This document shows positions 26,601 through 41,600 of a stretch of 64,000 nt of DNA, piece after piece; the stretch's first letter is position 1, and every line of letters starts with the position of its first letter. The position numbers were made by a program, and so were the translations under genes. Source of the DNA: Amborella trichopoda. Taxonomy: Eukaryota > Streptophyta > Magnoliopsida > Amborellales > Amborellaceae. The notes beneath the pieces are model-generated. The model was not told where the DNA came from. It saw only the letters and a list, made by a program, of their open reading frames with translations, and did no database searches. The stretch is from positions 1,449,346 to 1,513,345 of the forward strand of contig NW_006497658.1 in the NCBI RefSeq assembly GCF_000471905.2, read 5' to 3'.

Positions 26601-29600
26601 AGTTCTGGAGCTGCATCCACTATTCCTAGAACAGTCGGAAGTGTCTCAAGCCAAGGTTCAGAGACATTGGTTCTTCCCTCAAGTCAGGAGTCTGGTTCTG
26701 CTACGGTTGACTGCGATACAACTTCAGTTAATGAAGATGAAGATGATGGTACATCAGACGGGGAATTGGCTAGTGTGGACAAGGATGATGATGATGATAG
26801 TAACAATGAAAGGGCCCTTGCATCTAAAGTTTGCACATTCACTTCAAGCGGCAGCAACTTCATGGAGCAACACTGTTATTTTTGTTACACATGTGATCCA
26901 ACTGTTTCCAAAGGTTGCTGTTCTGTTTGTGCAAAGGTGTGCCATCGAGGTCACCGTGTTGTCTATTCTCGCTCGAGTTGTTTCTTTTGTAATTGTGGGG
27001 CAGGTGGTGTTAGAGGAAGCAGCTGCCAGTGCTTGAAGCCTCGTAAATATACTCCTTCCAATAGCGCTCCAGTTCGAGCTACAAATAATTTTCAGCCATT
27101 CCTTTCTTTCTCTGAAGATGGAGAATTACCTCCTGATAGTGATTCAGATTTTGATGAAGATGGGCTTGCAGACATTGAGAGCTCTTTCAAATTATCCATC
27201 CCAAAGGAGGAACAAGAAGGACTTGCACGCTTGCTGATGAATCTTGATGTTGAGAGTCTGCTTATTCGGCTTTGCAGTAGATTACTACCAGCTGTAACAG
27301 GCAGAAGAGAGTGTAATCTCTCAAAAGATCAGAAAGTGGTGTTGGGGGATGATAGGATTTTGTCATACAACACTGATCTTTTGCAACTGAAAAAGGCATA
27401 CAAAAGTGGATCATTGGATATGAAGATCAAGGCAGAATATTCAAATGCAAGGGAGCTGAAAACCCATCTGGTTAATGGTTCCCTAATCAAATCTTTGCTC
27501 AGTGTTAGCAGCCGTGGCAGACTTGCTGCTGGGGAGGGTGACAAAGTTGCAATTTTTGATGTGGGGCAGCTAATTGGACAGCCATCAGTTGCACCTATAA
27601 CAGCAGATAAGACCAATGTGAAGCCTCTTTCAAAAAACATTGTTCGCTTTGAGATAGTTCATCTTCTTTTCAACCCCGTGGTAGAAAATTATCTTGCTGT
27701 TGCAGGTTATGAAGAATGCCAAGTCCTTACTGTTAATCACCGTGGGGAAGTGACTGATCGTCTTGCTGTTGAACTTGCTTCTCAAGGTGCTTATATTCGG
27801 CAGATAGTTTGGGTCCCTGGTTCTCAAGTGCAACTGATGGTGGTCACTAACACTTTTGTCAAGATCTATGATCTGTCTCAAGATAATATAAGTCCCATGC
27901 ATTACTTCACCTTGGATGATGATCTGATTGTGGATGCGACACTTGTTACTGCACCTCAGGGGAAAATATTTCTTCTTGTTCTCTCAGAACTTGGTCGCTT
28001 ATCCAGGCTTGAGTTGTCTATGGGAGGTGACGTGGGGGCTAAACAAATGACTAATATCATCGAACTTGATAAAGCTCCACATTCGAGAGGTCTTTCTTTG
28101 TACTTCTCATCAACCTTCCGATTCCTTTTCTTGTCCTATCAGGATGGTACTACCTTGATTGGCCGCCTGGATGCCAATGCCAAGACTCTTACTGAAATAT
28201 CTGCCATTTATGGGGATGAGCAGGATGGTAAATTGAGGCCCTCTGGGCTGCACCATTGGAAAGAGATGCTTGATGGTAGTGGTTTCTTTGTTTGCTTCTC
28301 TTCTCTAAAGTCGAATTCGATACTTGCTGTATCTATAGGCGTCCATGAGTTACTAGCACAAAACTTGCGACATACTGGAGGAAGCTCATCACTATCTCTT
28401 GTTGGTATAGCCGCATACAGGCCTTTATCGAAGGACAGAACCCACTGCCTTGTTCTATATGATGATGGAAGCCTGCAGATATATTCAGCTAATTCTTTGG
28501 GATCCAATTCTGGATCGAATTTGACCTCAGATCATGCCAAAAAATTAGGATCTGTAATCCTCAGCAGCAGAGTATGTTCTGGTTCCAACCCAGAGTTCCC
28601 TCTCGACTTCTTTGAGAAAACTGTTTGCATTTCACCTGATGTGAAGTTGGGAGGTGATGCCATTAGAAATGGTGATTCAGAGAGTGCTAAGCAAAATTTG
28701 GTATCGGATGATGGCTATCTAGAAAGTCCCAGCGCTTCTGGTTTTAAGGTTAGAGTCTTATTTCAAAACTCACAAACTGAGTCTTCTTTCATATGAGTTG
28801 GCGCTAATTACTTTTTTTTATTTAGGAAATTGTATACGTGTCTTTTTTTTTAAATTAGAATATGGGTGTCCGAATACTTGATGACCCCCTTGCTTTGTTT
28901 TGCAGATAATCGTCTTCAATTCAAATCCTGATATTGCCATGGTTGGTTTCCGTATACATGTCGGAAATACTTCAGCAAGTCATATTCCTTCTGAGATCAC
29001 CATTTTCCAGAGAGTTACTAAACTGGATGAGGGTATGCGTTCATGGTATGACATCCCATTCACTACTGCTGAAGCACTTTTGGCTGATGAAGAATTTACA
29101 ATCTCTGTTGGCTCGACCTTTAATGGCTCTACTTTACCCAGAATAGATTCTTTAGAAGTTTATGGTCGACTTAAGGATGCCTTCGGTTGGAAGGAAAAAA
29201 TGGATGCTGTTTTAGACATGGAGGCCCATGTGCTTGGTGCCACATCTGGGGTTTCTGGGCATGGAAAGAAGTATCGGTCATTGCAAGCTGTTTCACTGCA
29301 AGAACAGGTTATAGCAGATGGACTTAAGCTCCTATCTGCATATTATTCCTTGTTTAGGTCTCAGGCATGCGCTGAAATTGAGGATGCAAAGATAGAATCC
29401 TGTAAACTGAAATGCAAGAAGCTATTGGAAACAATATTTGAAAATGACAGGGAGATTATGTTACAATGTGCTGCCTGCCATGTTCTTCAGACGTTGTTCC
29501 CAAAAAAGGAGATGTACTACCAGGTATGCATCTCTGTGAGGCTTCGATTAGCAAAGACTTTGAAAATATCATTTGAGCAATGTTAATTATGATTTTTTTT

Positions 29601-32600
29601 CTCAGGTCAAAGATGCTATGCGTCTTCTTGGTGTTGTAAATGCTTCGCCAGTCCTTGCCTCAAGGATAGGAATTGGTGGAGCAACAGCTGGATGGGTAAT
29701 TCTAGAGTTAACAGCCCAAATGAGAGCTGTGTCTGTGATTGCTTTGCATCATAGATTGAGTTTTGCTGCTTTTCTGGAAACTCATGGTAAGTCCTTGAAA
29801 TTGCTTCACTTGAAATTTCAAACTATATTTGCTGTAATATCACGAAGAAAAGCCGTACTGTTTACCTGTTCTAATTTAGTTCTAAAACTCAGATTTGGCT
29901 CAAGACTCACCATAGTTGTGAGCTGAGTGACTCGGTAAGACTTGGCTGATTATTGAAACATATCCAATAAAGAAAGCCATTGTGAATCTTGGACCTGTCT
30001 TTAAATCTCAGCTACTATTCTGTTGTTACGTACAAGCTGCAGACAATGTTGGTGTATGACATGGATGCCTTGTCTGACACGGTTCCCATGACAAATCCTT
30101 GACAATTTGTCATGACATGGCCGTACAGCATGGATATACCAACATGTACAAATGGGATACCTATCCATAAAATTAAAATTTCAATTAACATGTTAATTTT
30201 GCAAAAATTAGAGCTTGTGATTACTATCATGCAATGCTTTGTTTGTTCCAGTTCATTTATTTGCGAAAGAGCTGATTGATGTATATGATAGGTCATGTAT
30301 AACTTGGTGAGTGATGCAATTACAATGCAATTCATGATGTAAATTATGGTTTAAAACATTTTTATCATTTATTAAATTAGTTTATATAATATTGATACAT
30401 TTGTGTGAAGGACAGTATGGTCTTTATTCCATTTTTTTTCCCTTTATCCACTGCTGTATTATTTATTTATCTGAGGTAAAACAACTTGTTTGGACATAAA
30501 AAAATAGCATACAAAATATACTTGGTATGGACCTTGGCAACTTAACGTCTTTAAAAATGAAACCTGGTAGGTTTTGGGGTAGGTTAAAGCTTCTGAAATG
30601 TTCCAGGGAGGAGTGAAATTTAAGTGCAATTGAAAATGAATGAGTTCCCTTTGTGACATGTCAGGACACTTCTTTTCTTGTGATATGCGTGCCATTGCCA
30701 CATTGATTCTCCCTGTTACAGGTTCTGGCGTAATTGATGGACTTATGGATGTTCTTTGGGGAATACTGGACTTGGAGCAACCTGACACACAAACTATCAA
30801 CAACATTGTCGTACCCTCTGTGGAGCTGATCTATTGCTATGCAGAATGCTTGGCTTTAAATAGAAGCAATGCATCTGGAAAATCTGTCGTACCTGCTGTT
30901 CTGTTGCTCAAGAAACTTCTTTTTGCTCCTTACGAGGCTGTACGGACTTCAAGCAGGTGTTTAATTTGTATCCAATTTGTTTGATTGTAGTATTTTAACT
31001 AATGGTGCGGTTTGTATAGAGCCTATGCTCTAAATGGTGCGGTTTGTATAGAGCCTATGCTCTAAACAATCAAATTAGAGCCTACCATCAAATAGTGTTG
31101 AAAAGTGTGGTTTCAATACTGGAAATCTTTGTGGTAGCCTTAAAATATATTTTCATCTTTATTTATGAAGTTTAAAGCTTCAAAATTAGTGTAGATTGAC
31201 ATATCTACGAAAACTTGAAAATATTGAAAATTGACGGTCCAAAAATGCGTTACAAAATACACTATTTCCAAAACTTGAAATCCATTTTTTTTTCATGTCC
31301 ATACATCTTGATGACGAGATGATCAATTTGAGGATATTTGGGTATCAAAAACAACCTCTTCTAGTGAAATTTTTGAGGTAGGCTCTAATTTGATTGTTTA
31401 GAACCTTGGCTCTATATAAACTTTTCCCTTTAACTAAACCTTGAGGCATTAACTGTTTTCATCTTTTTCATTTTCTTCCTCTCCCCTTTTTTCAGCTTGG
31501 CTATATCATCTAGGCTGCTCCAGGTTCCATTTCCAAAGCAGATAATGTTGGCCACTGATGATGTTGTGGAGAGTAGTGCATCAGCCCCTGTAGCTTCTGA
31601 TCCAACCTGTGCAAATGGTGGGAACACACAAATCATGATTGAAGAAGACTCTACCACATCATCTGTTCAATATTGCTGCGATGGTTGCTCCACTGTTCCT
31701 ATACTTCGAAGATGGCATTGTAATGTTTGCCCTGATTTTTATCTATGTGAAGCTTGCTATGAAGTAATGGATGCAGATAGGCTTCCCCCACCACATTCTA
31801 GAGGTAACCCTATGTCTGCAATTCCTATTGAAGTTGATTCACTTGGGGACGATGGGAAAGAAATTCACTTTGCAATTGATGAACTAAGCGATCCAAGTCT
31901 ACTTCATGGCACTACCAATAACAGTGTGCAAAATTCACCTCCGTCCGTTCATCAATTGGAGCATAACGAATCTGGAGAGTTCCCGGCTTCTCTAATTGAT
32001 CAGAGAATAGTGACAATTTCAGCTGCAAAGAGAGCAGTGAATTCATTGTTACTTGGCGAGCTGATAGAGCAGCTGAAAGGGTGGATGGGAACAACTTCTG
32101 GTGCTCGTGCTATACCCATTATGCAACTGTTCTACAGGTTGTCATCTGCAGTGGGTGGACCTTTCATGGATAGCTCAAAGCCTGAAAATTTGGATTTAGA
32201 GAAATTTGTGAGGTGGTTTTTGGATGAGATTAACTTGAGTAAACCTCTTATACTTAAAACGCGTTCATCATTTGGGGAAGTCGTTATCCTTGTGTTCATG
32301 TTCTTCACCTTGATGCTTCGAAACTGGCACCAGCCTGGCAGTGACAGTTCTCTACCAAAATTGGGGGCGACTTCTGAGACACAAGATAAATCTGTTTCCC
32401 AATTGCCATCATGCCCCTCGACTATGGGTTCCTCATCTGCAAATGATGATCAAGACAAAAGTGAGTTTGCTTCTCAGCTGGTTCGAGCTTGTTCTGCTCT
32501 TAGGCAGCAGCCTTTTATCAACTACCTTATGGATATACTACAACAGCTGATGCATATTTTTAAATCACCTTCTTCCAATCTTGACACTGGGCATGGATTA

Positions 32601-35600
32601 TCATCTGGGTCGGGTTGTGGTGCATTGCTCACTATTCGTAGAGAATTGCCAGCTGGGAACTTTTCTCCTTTCTTCTCAGATTCATATGCCAAAGCCCATA
32701 GGTCAGATTTTTTTGCCGATTATGACATGCTTCTGTTAGAGAATACTTTTCGTTTGGTATATGGCTTGGTTAGGCCTGAAAAAGTAGAAAAATCTGGGGA
32801 AAAGGAGAACGTCTACAAGGCTCCCATCAACAAGGATTTAAAACTAGACGGTTATCAAGATGTCCTTTGTAGCTACATCAGCAATCCTCACACAACATTT
32901 GTGAGGCGGTATGCGAGGAGGCTTTTCCTGCATTTGTGTGGAAGCAAAACCCACTATTACAGTGTAAGAGATAAATGGCAGCTATCAAGTGAAATCAAGA
33001 ACCTCTTCAAGCTTGTAAATAAATCTGGTGGTTTTCAGAACCCTCTCCTATGTGAGAGAAGTGTGAAACTGGTTAAGTGCTTGTCTGTGATATCTGAGCT
33101 AGCAGGGGCTAGACCAAGAAACTGGCAAAAATATTGCTCGAGGCATGGAGATGTTCTCCCCTGCTTGCTGAATGGTGTCTTCATTTTTGGTGAGGAGTCT
33201 GTCATCCAAGCTCTTAAACTTTTGCGCTTGGCATTTCATACAGGGAAGGATACAGGCCAAGCTCAACAGAAAGGAGAGGTGGGAGATGCGGCAATGGGCT
33301 CTAACAAAGCTGGAACACAATCTTCAGGTTCAAAGAAGAAAAAGAAATCAGAAGAAGGAAGTGAAGCTAGCTCTGAGAAATCTTATATTGACATGGAAGA
33401 GTCAGTTGAAATCTTCACTGACAAGGATGGGAAGGTCCTACAGAGCTTTATTGATTCATTTTTGCTGGAATGGAACTCATCGGCTGTTCGCCTTGAGGCC
33501 AAATGTGTTCTTTATGGTGCTTGGCATCATGGCAAACGATCTTTTCAGGAGACACTGCTGAAGGAACTTCTTCAGAAAATGCAATCTCTCCCCATGTATG
33601 GCCAAAATATCACAGAGTTCACAGAGCTCCTGACATCTTTACTGGGAAAGGGAGCTCCTGATAATGGTCTGAAACTCCAGGAAACAGAACTTGTAAATTC
33701 ATGCCTGACTTCTGATGTATTGAAGTGTATCTTTGATACACTTCGTTCCCAGAATGAGCTTCTGGCCAATCACCCAAATGCTCGTATTTACAATACTCTG
33801 AGTGGCTTGGTTGAGTTCGATGGCTACTATCTTGAGAGTGAGCCCTGTGTTGCGTGTAGCTGTCCTGAGGTTCCTTACAGTCGCACAAAGTTGGAAAGTT
33901 TGAAATCTGAGACAAAATTCACTGACAATCGCATTATAGTGAAATGTACTGGAAGTTACACAATTCAATCGGTGATCATGAATGTGCATGATGCTCGCAA
34001 GTCAAAGTCGGTGAAGGTTTTGAACTTGTATTACAACAATAGGCCTGTTGCTGATCTTTCAGAACTAAAAAATAATTGGTCTCTGTGGAAACGTGCAAAG
34101 AGTTGCCATCTTGCCTTCAATCAAACAGAGCTGAAGGTTGAATTCCCTATTCCCATAACTGCCTGCAACTTCATGATTGAACTGGACTTATTTTATGAGA
34201 ATCTCCAAGCTTCTTCTCTTGAGTCCTTGGAGTGCCCTTGCTGCAGTTGTTATGTCACTGATAAGCATGGGATCTGTAGCAACTGTCATGAAAATGCCTA
34301 TCAGTGCGGGCAGTGCCGTAACATAAATTATGAGAATTTGGATTCTTTCCTGTGCAATGAGTGTGGGTATAGCAAATACGGTCGTTTTGAGTTCAATTTC
34401 ATGGCAAAGCCAAGTTTCACTTTTGATAGCATGGAGAATGATGAGGACATGAAGAAAGGGCTGATCGCAATTGAATCAGAATCAGAAAATGCTCATAGGA
34501 GATATCAACAACTTCTGGGATTTAAGAAACCTTTGCTTAAGCTTGTATCTAGCATCGGTGAGAGCGAAATGGATTCTCAACAGAAAGATACAGTTCAGCA
34601 GATGATGGTCTCCTTGCCTGGTCCTTCTTGTAAAATAAACAGGAAGATTGCTCTTCTTGGTGTTTTGTATGGTGAGAAGTGCAAAGCTGCTTTTGATTCA
34701 GTGAGCAAGAGTGTCCAGACTCTCCAGGGCCTTCGTCGGGTTTTGATGAACTATTTGCACCAGAAGCATTCAGATGATATGATGGCCTCATCGAGATTTG
34801 CAGTTCTTAGGTCTCCAAATCATTGTTATGGATGTGCCACTACATTTGTTACCCAATGTTTGGAACTGTTGCATGTGTTGTCAAAATACCCACATGTTAA
34901 GAAAGAACTTCTTGGTACTGGCATATTGTCTGAGTTGTTTGAAAACAATATTCATCAGGGCCCCAAGGCGGCTCGCATTCAGGCAAGAGCTGTTCTTTGT
35001 GCATTTTCAGAGGGTGATGCAAGTGCCGTGACTGAGTTAAACAATGTGATAAGAAAGAAGGTCACATATTGCCTTGAGCACCATCGTTCTATGGATATTG
35101 CCTTGGCGACTCGTCAGGAGTTGCTATTACTTTCTGAAACTTGTGCTGTTGCAGATGAGTTCTGGGAAGCTAGATTGCGAGTTGCTTTTCAGCTGTTATT
35201 CTCTTCGATCAAGTTGGGTGCCCAGCATCCTTCTATTTCTGAGCACATCATTTTACCATGCTTGAAAATGGTATCTCAGGCTTGCACCCCTCCAAAATCT
35301 GAATCAGTTGATAAGGAGCAAGTGTCGGGGAAAACCACATCAGTTCTACCGACAAAGGATGACAGTAGTGGAGATTCACACTCATCTATAAGTGGCCTTG
35401 CTAATGGGAATAAGTCACAGTCTGTATCATCAGAAAAGCACTTGGATAGCTACAGGAAAGGGCAGAATATTCAGTTAGTAAGCTATTCCGAGTGGGAAAA
35501 AGGAGCCTCTTATCTTGACTTCGTGAGGAGGCAATACAAAGTCTCGCCGGCAGTCAAACCTATTCAGAAGTCTCGAAAAGACTCCCAAAGGGTCGATTAT

Positions 35601-38600
35601 CTTGCTCTTAAATATGTCCTGAGATGGAAAACGCGTGCTTGTAAAGGAACGCTTAAGAGTGCATTCTCAACATTCGAACTGGGATCATGGGTTTCTGAAA
35701 TAGTCTTGAGTGCATGTTCACAGTCCATAAGGTCTGAGATGTGCACCTTAATTGGTTTGCTTTGTGCTCAGAATTCATCTAGGCTGTATAGATTTTTGAA
35801 CTTACTGATGGCGCTTCTTCCGGCTACTCTTTCTGCTGGGGAAAGTTCTGCCGAGTACTTCGAACTATTTTTCAAGATGATTGAGTCAGAAGATGCAAGG
35901 ATGTTTCTCTCTGTAAAGGGATGCCTGAGTACCATATGTAGGTTGATAACTGTCGAGGTGGGAAATGTGGAGTCACAAGAAAGGAGCCTACATATAGACA
36001 TATCACAGGGCTTTATTCTACACAAGCTCATTGAACTTCTCAGCAAATTTCTTGAAGTGGCAAATATTCGATCAAGGTAAGTCAAATTTTCCTGTAGTTC
36101 CCATCTCATGTTGAAGTCATTGAATTGATTGAAGTTTTGGCAAATATTTGTTAAAAAATATTTGTTAAAATGGGGTTAGACCCAATGCTGAAATGTGAAT
36201 GCAGCTGATGGCAGACATCTGATTGTCAGCCACTTTTATCACCAGTTTTGGCTGTAATGGCCATAATTGAACCAAGATATGAACTTGGTTTTCTCATCCT
36301 TTTTATGACAATGGTGAATTTTCCTTCTTCATTTGAATCTAGGATTTGGGTGAAGTTCAGTCAAGAATCTGAAGAGATTCTGTAGTTGCCCTTTGATTTT
36401 CCCTTTAACTTAAATTCTTAATAGAAAATGAGTCTGAAATCTAATTTCAGCTTCAGCTCTGGGTTCTGAAGTTGAAGTTTGAAATGAAATCTTGGGGTTT
36501 TATGTTGCTTACTTTCTGTTGATGGTGCAATAGGTTCATGCGAGATGAGTTTCTGTCTCAAGTATTGGAGGTTCTTCTTGTCATCCGGGGTCTTGTAGTA
36601 CAAAAAACAAAATTGATAAGTGATTGCAATCGGCTGTTGAAGGATCTCTTGGACAGTCTTCTGCTTGAGAGCAGTGAAAACAAGCGCCATTTCATACGAG
36701 CCTGCATTTCTGGTTTGCAGATCCATGGAGAAGAAAGAAAGGGACGAACATCTCTGGTATGGGGATAGATAAGCAGTAGTCTTTGTTTACTCTATTACAA
36801 TGATGTAAAACTCCTGTTCCAGGATTTTTGTAAACTCCTTGCTCCCGCGTTAAAAAATTTCTTGTGATCAAGCTTGTTATCAGCTGTGTTATTGTTGACG
36901 ATTCAAGTTAAACTGAAGTATTGGTTTGTATTAGTTTCTCTTTGTAGCTTGGGTTTCTTGAAGATAATATTGTGCATGCTGATGCTTATTGGGAGTTGTA
37001 CATAACATACTGTCTTTATATTCGTCCTTCTCATGGCAGTTTTCTACTATGAATGCAGTTTATTTTGGAGCAGCTTTGCAACATGATATGCCCATCAAAG
37101 CCGGAGCCAGTCTATTTATTGATACTGAACAAAGCACATACCCAGGAGGAGTTCATCTGGGGTTCAATGACTAAGAATCCTTATTCCAGTTCAGAGATTG
37201 GTCCATTGATGCGTGATGTCAAGAACAAAATTTGCCATCAGTTGGACTTGTTAGGTCTCCTTGAGGATGACTATGGTATGGAATTGCTTGTGGGTGGCAA
37301 TATAATATCTCTGGATCTCAGCATTTCTCAAGTTTATGAGCAGGTCTGGAAGAAATCACATAGTCAATCACCATCTCTCAGTACTGGCTTGCTATCTGGT
37401 GGTGGATTTACTTCCAATAGAGATTGCCCACCTATGACAGTGACTTACAGGCTTCAGGTCTGTTGTTCATAATTTGTTGTGTACGGATCTTACTTTCTTG
37501 TAGAAATTGAAATCTCTTTCAAACTTGGGAAAATTGATAATTAAATTCTCATAGATGTTCATTTTCTGCTCTGAGTTTATTTGAGAATTTTTTTTGTCTT
37601 GTCTATACGCTCTGGATTGCCTTTATTATCATTGCGTAACAATGCTCTATTGATGGCATTCTTCTTCCAGTAAGGCTCAGTTGTTCATTTTTAGCTGTTA
37701 ACAGACCTGCCTCTATCTGATTTTTTGGTGGTCACTGACATTTACAGGGATTAGATGGTGAGGCTACAGAGCCTATGATCAAGGAATTGGATGAGGATAG
37801 GGAGGAATCACAGGATCCTGAAGTTGAGTTTGCTATAGCTGGTGCTGTGCGGGAGTGTGGTGGACTGGAAATAATTTTGAGCATGATCCAGGTATGTAAA
37901 GTTATTGTCATGTTATTTTTTCTTGAATTTCTCGACAGTCTTAGGCATACTCTTCCGCAATATTTGAGCAACAAAAGACATATCTCCTTGGTTTTCTGTC
38001 TCTGCTTTGTCTTCAAAAATAATATGTTAAGAGTCAATCCTTGATTAGTATGGGACCCTAGAAATAATAGACCTGTTTGATTCATTTTTCAGAAAAAGCA
38101 AATATTCCTCCAATTATCTGAATCTAAGACACCATAGCCTTTTTCTGAACGAAGCTGTGTATTGAATTTCATGCAATCAGGAGTTTTTTGTATTTCCTCT
38201 GTCTTTGACTCCTGGATCTTAATTGATATTCTGCTTATGATTCTTCTCCTTCTTCTAAGGAATTATCTGTTTTTGTGGATTTGGGACATATGATTATTAG
38301 CTTCAGCGTAGGAAGTTTCATTCCTTCTACTTATGCACTTGTTGTTTGAATTATTGTATGATGATAGCGGCTGAGGGACGACGAGCTCAAGTCTAATCAA
38401 GAGGAGCTGGGATCAGTTCTCAATCTCCTCATGTATTGCTGCAAGATTCGGGAGAACAGGCATGCCTTATTAAAGCTAGGTGCACTGGGCCTCCTCTTGG
38501 AGACAGCTAGGCGTGCCTTCTTTGTTGATGCCGTGGAGCCTGCAGAAGGCATACTCCTGATTGTTGAGAGCTTGACGATGGAGGCTAATGAGAGTGACAT

Positions 38601-41600
38601 TGGCATCTCAGAGAGTGTGCTTGCTGCTTCCAATGAAGGCGCAAGCTCGGGGGCCGGTGAGCAAGCAAGAAGGATAGTCTTGATGTTCTTAGAGCGGCTT
38701 TCCCACCCTTCTGGCCTCAAAAAATCAGCAAAGCAGCAACGAAACAATGAGATGGTGGCTCGAATACTTCCCTGTCTCACATATGGAGAACAAGCTGCCA
38801 TGGAAGTGCTGATACAGCACTTTGAGCCTCATTTGCAAAATTGGGGAGAGTTTGATAGGCGTCAGAAGGAGCACCAAGACAACCCTAAAGATGAGAGCTT
38901 GGCTGAGAAAGCAACTGCTCAGAGGTTTGCTGTAGAGAACTTCGTGAGAGTATCTGAGTCACTTAAAACGAGCTCGTCTGGAGAGGGACTCAAGGACATG
39001 ATTCTAGAGAGAGGGATTACTGAATTAGCTGTCGACCATCTTAGAGAGAGATTTTCCATTGTTGGGCAGGATGATTTCAAGTCTAGTTTGGAGTGGGCAA
39101 GTGGTTTGAAGCTACCATCTGTTCCAATAACTTTGTCGATGTTGAAGGGGCTTGCAGTAGGCCATTTAAGGACACAAAGGTGCATCGAAAAGGGTGGTAT
39201 CTTGCCATTGTTTCATGCTCTTGAGGGAGTTTCAGAGGAGAATGAGATTGGTGCAAGAGCCGAGAACTTGCTTGATACGCTAGCTGACAAGGAGGGGAAG
39301 GGGGATGGATACCTTGGGGAAGCAGTGCACAAGCTAAGGCATGCAACGCGGGATGAGATGCGGCGACGGGCTCTGAAAAAGAGAGAGGAACTATTGCAGG
39401 TACTTAAATTTTCTTCTATATGAATTCATTACGGGTGGCAAAAATAGCCAGTGCATGACTTTAGATGAATATTTTCATGAAAATACTTGTATTTCTTATG
39501 TTTGAAATCTTAATTCCCTTAAACGAGATACCAGAGTTCAAAACATGCTTCACCAAATAAAATTGCTTCGAATATATTTGCATTTACTTGGCAATTTGTA
39601 CTCCATCATCAAACTTCTATAGAATCATTCAAATTATACTGAAAAATGCCAGTCTTTTTTAAGTGAAATAATTTCTGAAATATTGGTAAATCTTTTTTTT
39701 TTTTTTTTGAAGGATGTTACTTGATGTTTTGTAATCAAACCTGCTTGATCACTCATCAAAATAAAAAATTTAGAAAATAAATCATTTATTTTTTTTTGTA
39801 AGAGTAGTTGACATTATAAAAATAAGACCTATTGGATCTAGATTTTTTTTGGGGAACTATCCTTGTACCATTTATTTTTGGTTTCATATCTCAATAGACT
39901 CAAATATTCAAAATATATCTCCTAACCCTTTTACTAACTTTACCACTTTTTTAACTACTTTTTTAGCCCGAACAAATATAAAAAAAACATGCTCCCTTTC
40001 TCTCTTTACGTGATATATTCCCCCCAAATTTCACTCTCTTTAACATTCACCCTCTTTGTCTCTCTAACGAGGGAGAGAGTGTGAGAGACACGGGGGGTGC
40101 GAGAGTGGGAAACTAGGTAGAGAGAGATTTAGGGGAAAATCACGTGAAGAGAGAGAAATGATGGTGTTTAGAAATGATGTCTTTTTTATATTTGTTTGGG
40201 GCAACAAAATAGGTTTAAGGGATAAAGTTAGAAGATAGAAAACTTAGAATTTTTATAACCCAAGATATGTTTTGAAACCTTGGGTCTATTGAGATATAAA
40301 ACTTAAGAATGGGAGGTATGGAGATATTTTCCCTTTTTTTTTTTATTAACTTTTGTTTTGAAATGTAATTATTGGATCCAGAATTTCATTAGAAGTGCTG
40401 CATTATGACTAAGTCCTTGGTACCTGCCAAAATATTCAAGTTCCTACCTTTGTGAGGGTCAAATGACCTTGAACTCTTGAAAAAATCATAGACATGCATT
40501 CATTTTTGTGACTGATATCCTATATATATCCAAAAACGGAGATTTTTATTGAACTTTTGTTAAGCAAGTTTTGTGTTGCATATCATGCCAGCTAAATTAT
40601 TATATCTGAAAGAGTAAGAAGCGGTAGGGACTTCTGAATCTTCTCTCGTTTAAAGCTTTTTTCTTTCCATTGTTTATGTGGGGCACTGGATGCAATTACA
40701 ATACCACTTGGTCAATTGTTGAAAGAGAATTTGGGATATCACCTTATTTCGTGATGGCAAGTCTTTTATCATATTTCGATGGAACGTCACATACAGTAGT
40801 TAAAAGGGGCACCCACCATTCATTCTCTATGGCGGATGGTGGAGACTAACTTTACATTGGTTAATTTCCTAGTGGGTGCCACTGCAGTAGCCTCCACCAT
40901 TTGATGGATACTCTCTTTGGATCAATGTGTACTTTCCTTTTCTTTATATCCATTTGACACATGCTTTTAACTTTTTATCCTCTCCCCTTAGGGTCTTGGG
41001 ATGCGACAGGAGCTAGCATCTAATGGCGGAGAGCGCATTGTTGTTACCCAGCCAGCCATTGAGGGCCTAGATGAAGTCGAAGAGGAGGAAGGTGGCCTTG
41101 CTTGCATGGTGTGTAGAGAAGGATATACACTCCGGCCCAATGATATGCTTGGTGCCTACTCTTATAGCAAGAGGGTTAACTTAGGGGCTGGTGAATGTGT
41201 ATACACAACAGTTAGCCATTTCAATGTCATCCATTTTCAGTGTCACCAAGAGGCCAAACAGGCAGATGCAGCACTCAAAAACCCTAAAAAGGAGTGGGAA
41301 GGTGCGGCACTCCGAAATAACGAGACTCTGTGTAATTGCATCTTTCCACTTAGGGGGCCTGCTGTGCCTATTTTGCAATATAGTCGTTGTGTTGTTCAGT
41401 GTTGGGATAACCTTCGCTCACTTGGGCGGGCTGATGGTAGCAGGCTGCGGCTTCTCACTTATGACATGGTACTGGTATGTTGACTTTCTCACTAGCCTCT
41501 GTATTTCTTTATTTAAAATTTGAGAGGAAGCACTTATCTTTGAGGCACTCACTCGTTTGCTTCTTTGTTTCTACTCCCATTTGCCTAACGCCCCTCCCTC

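Noticed and set aside
26539..27036. 165-codon frame overlapping the BIG UBR-box region
   Set aside because: Shadow of exon 4; the BIG frame is conserved and open for 6.1 kb.
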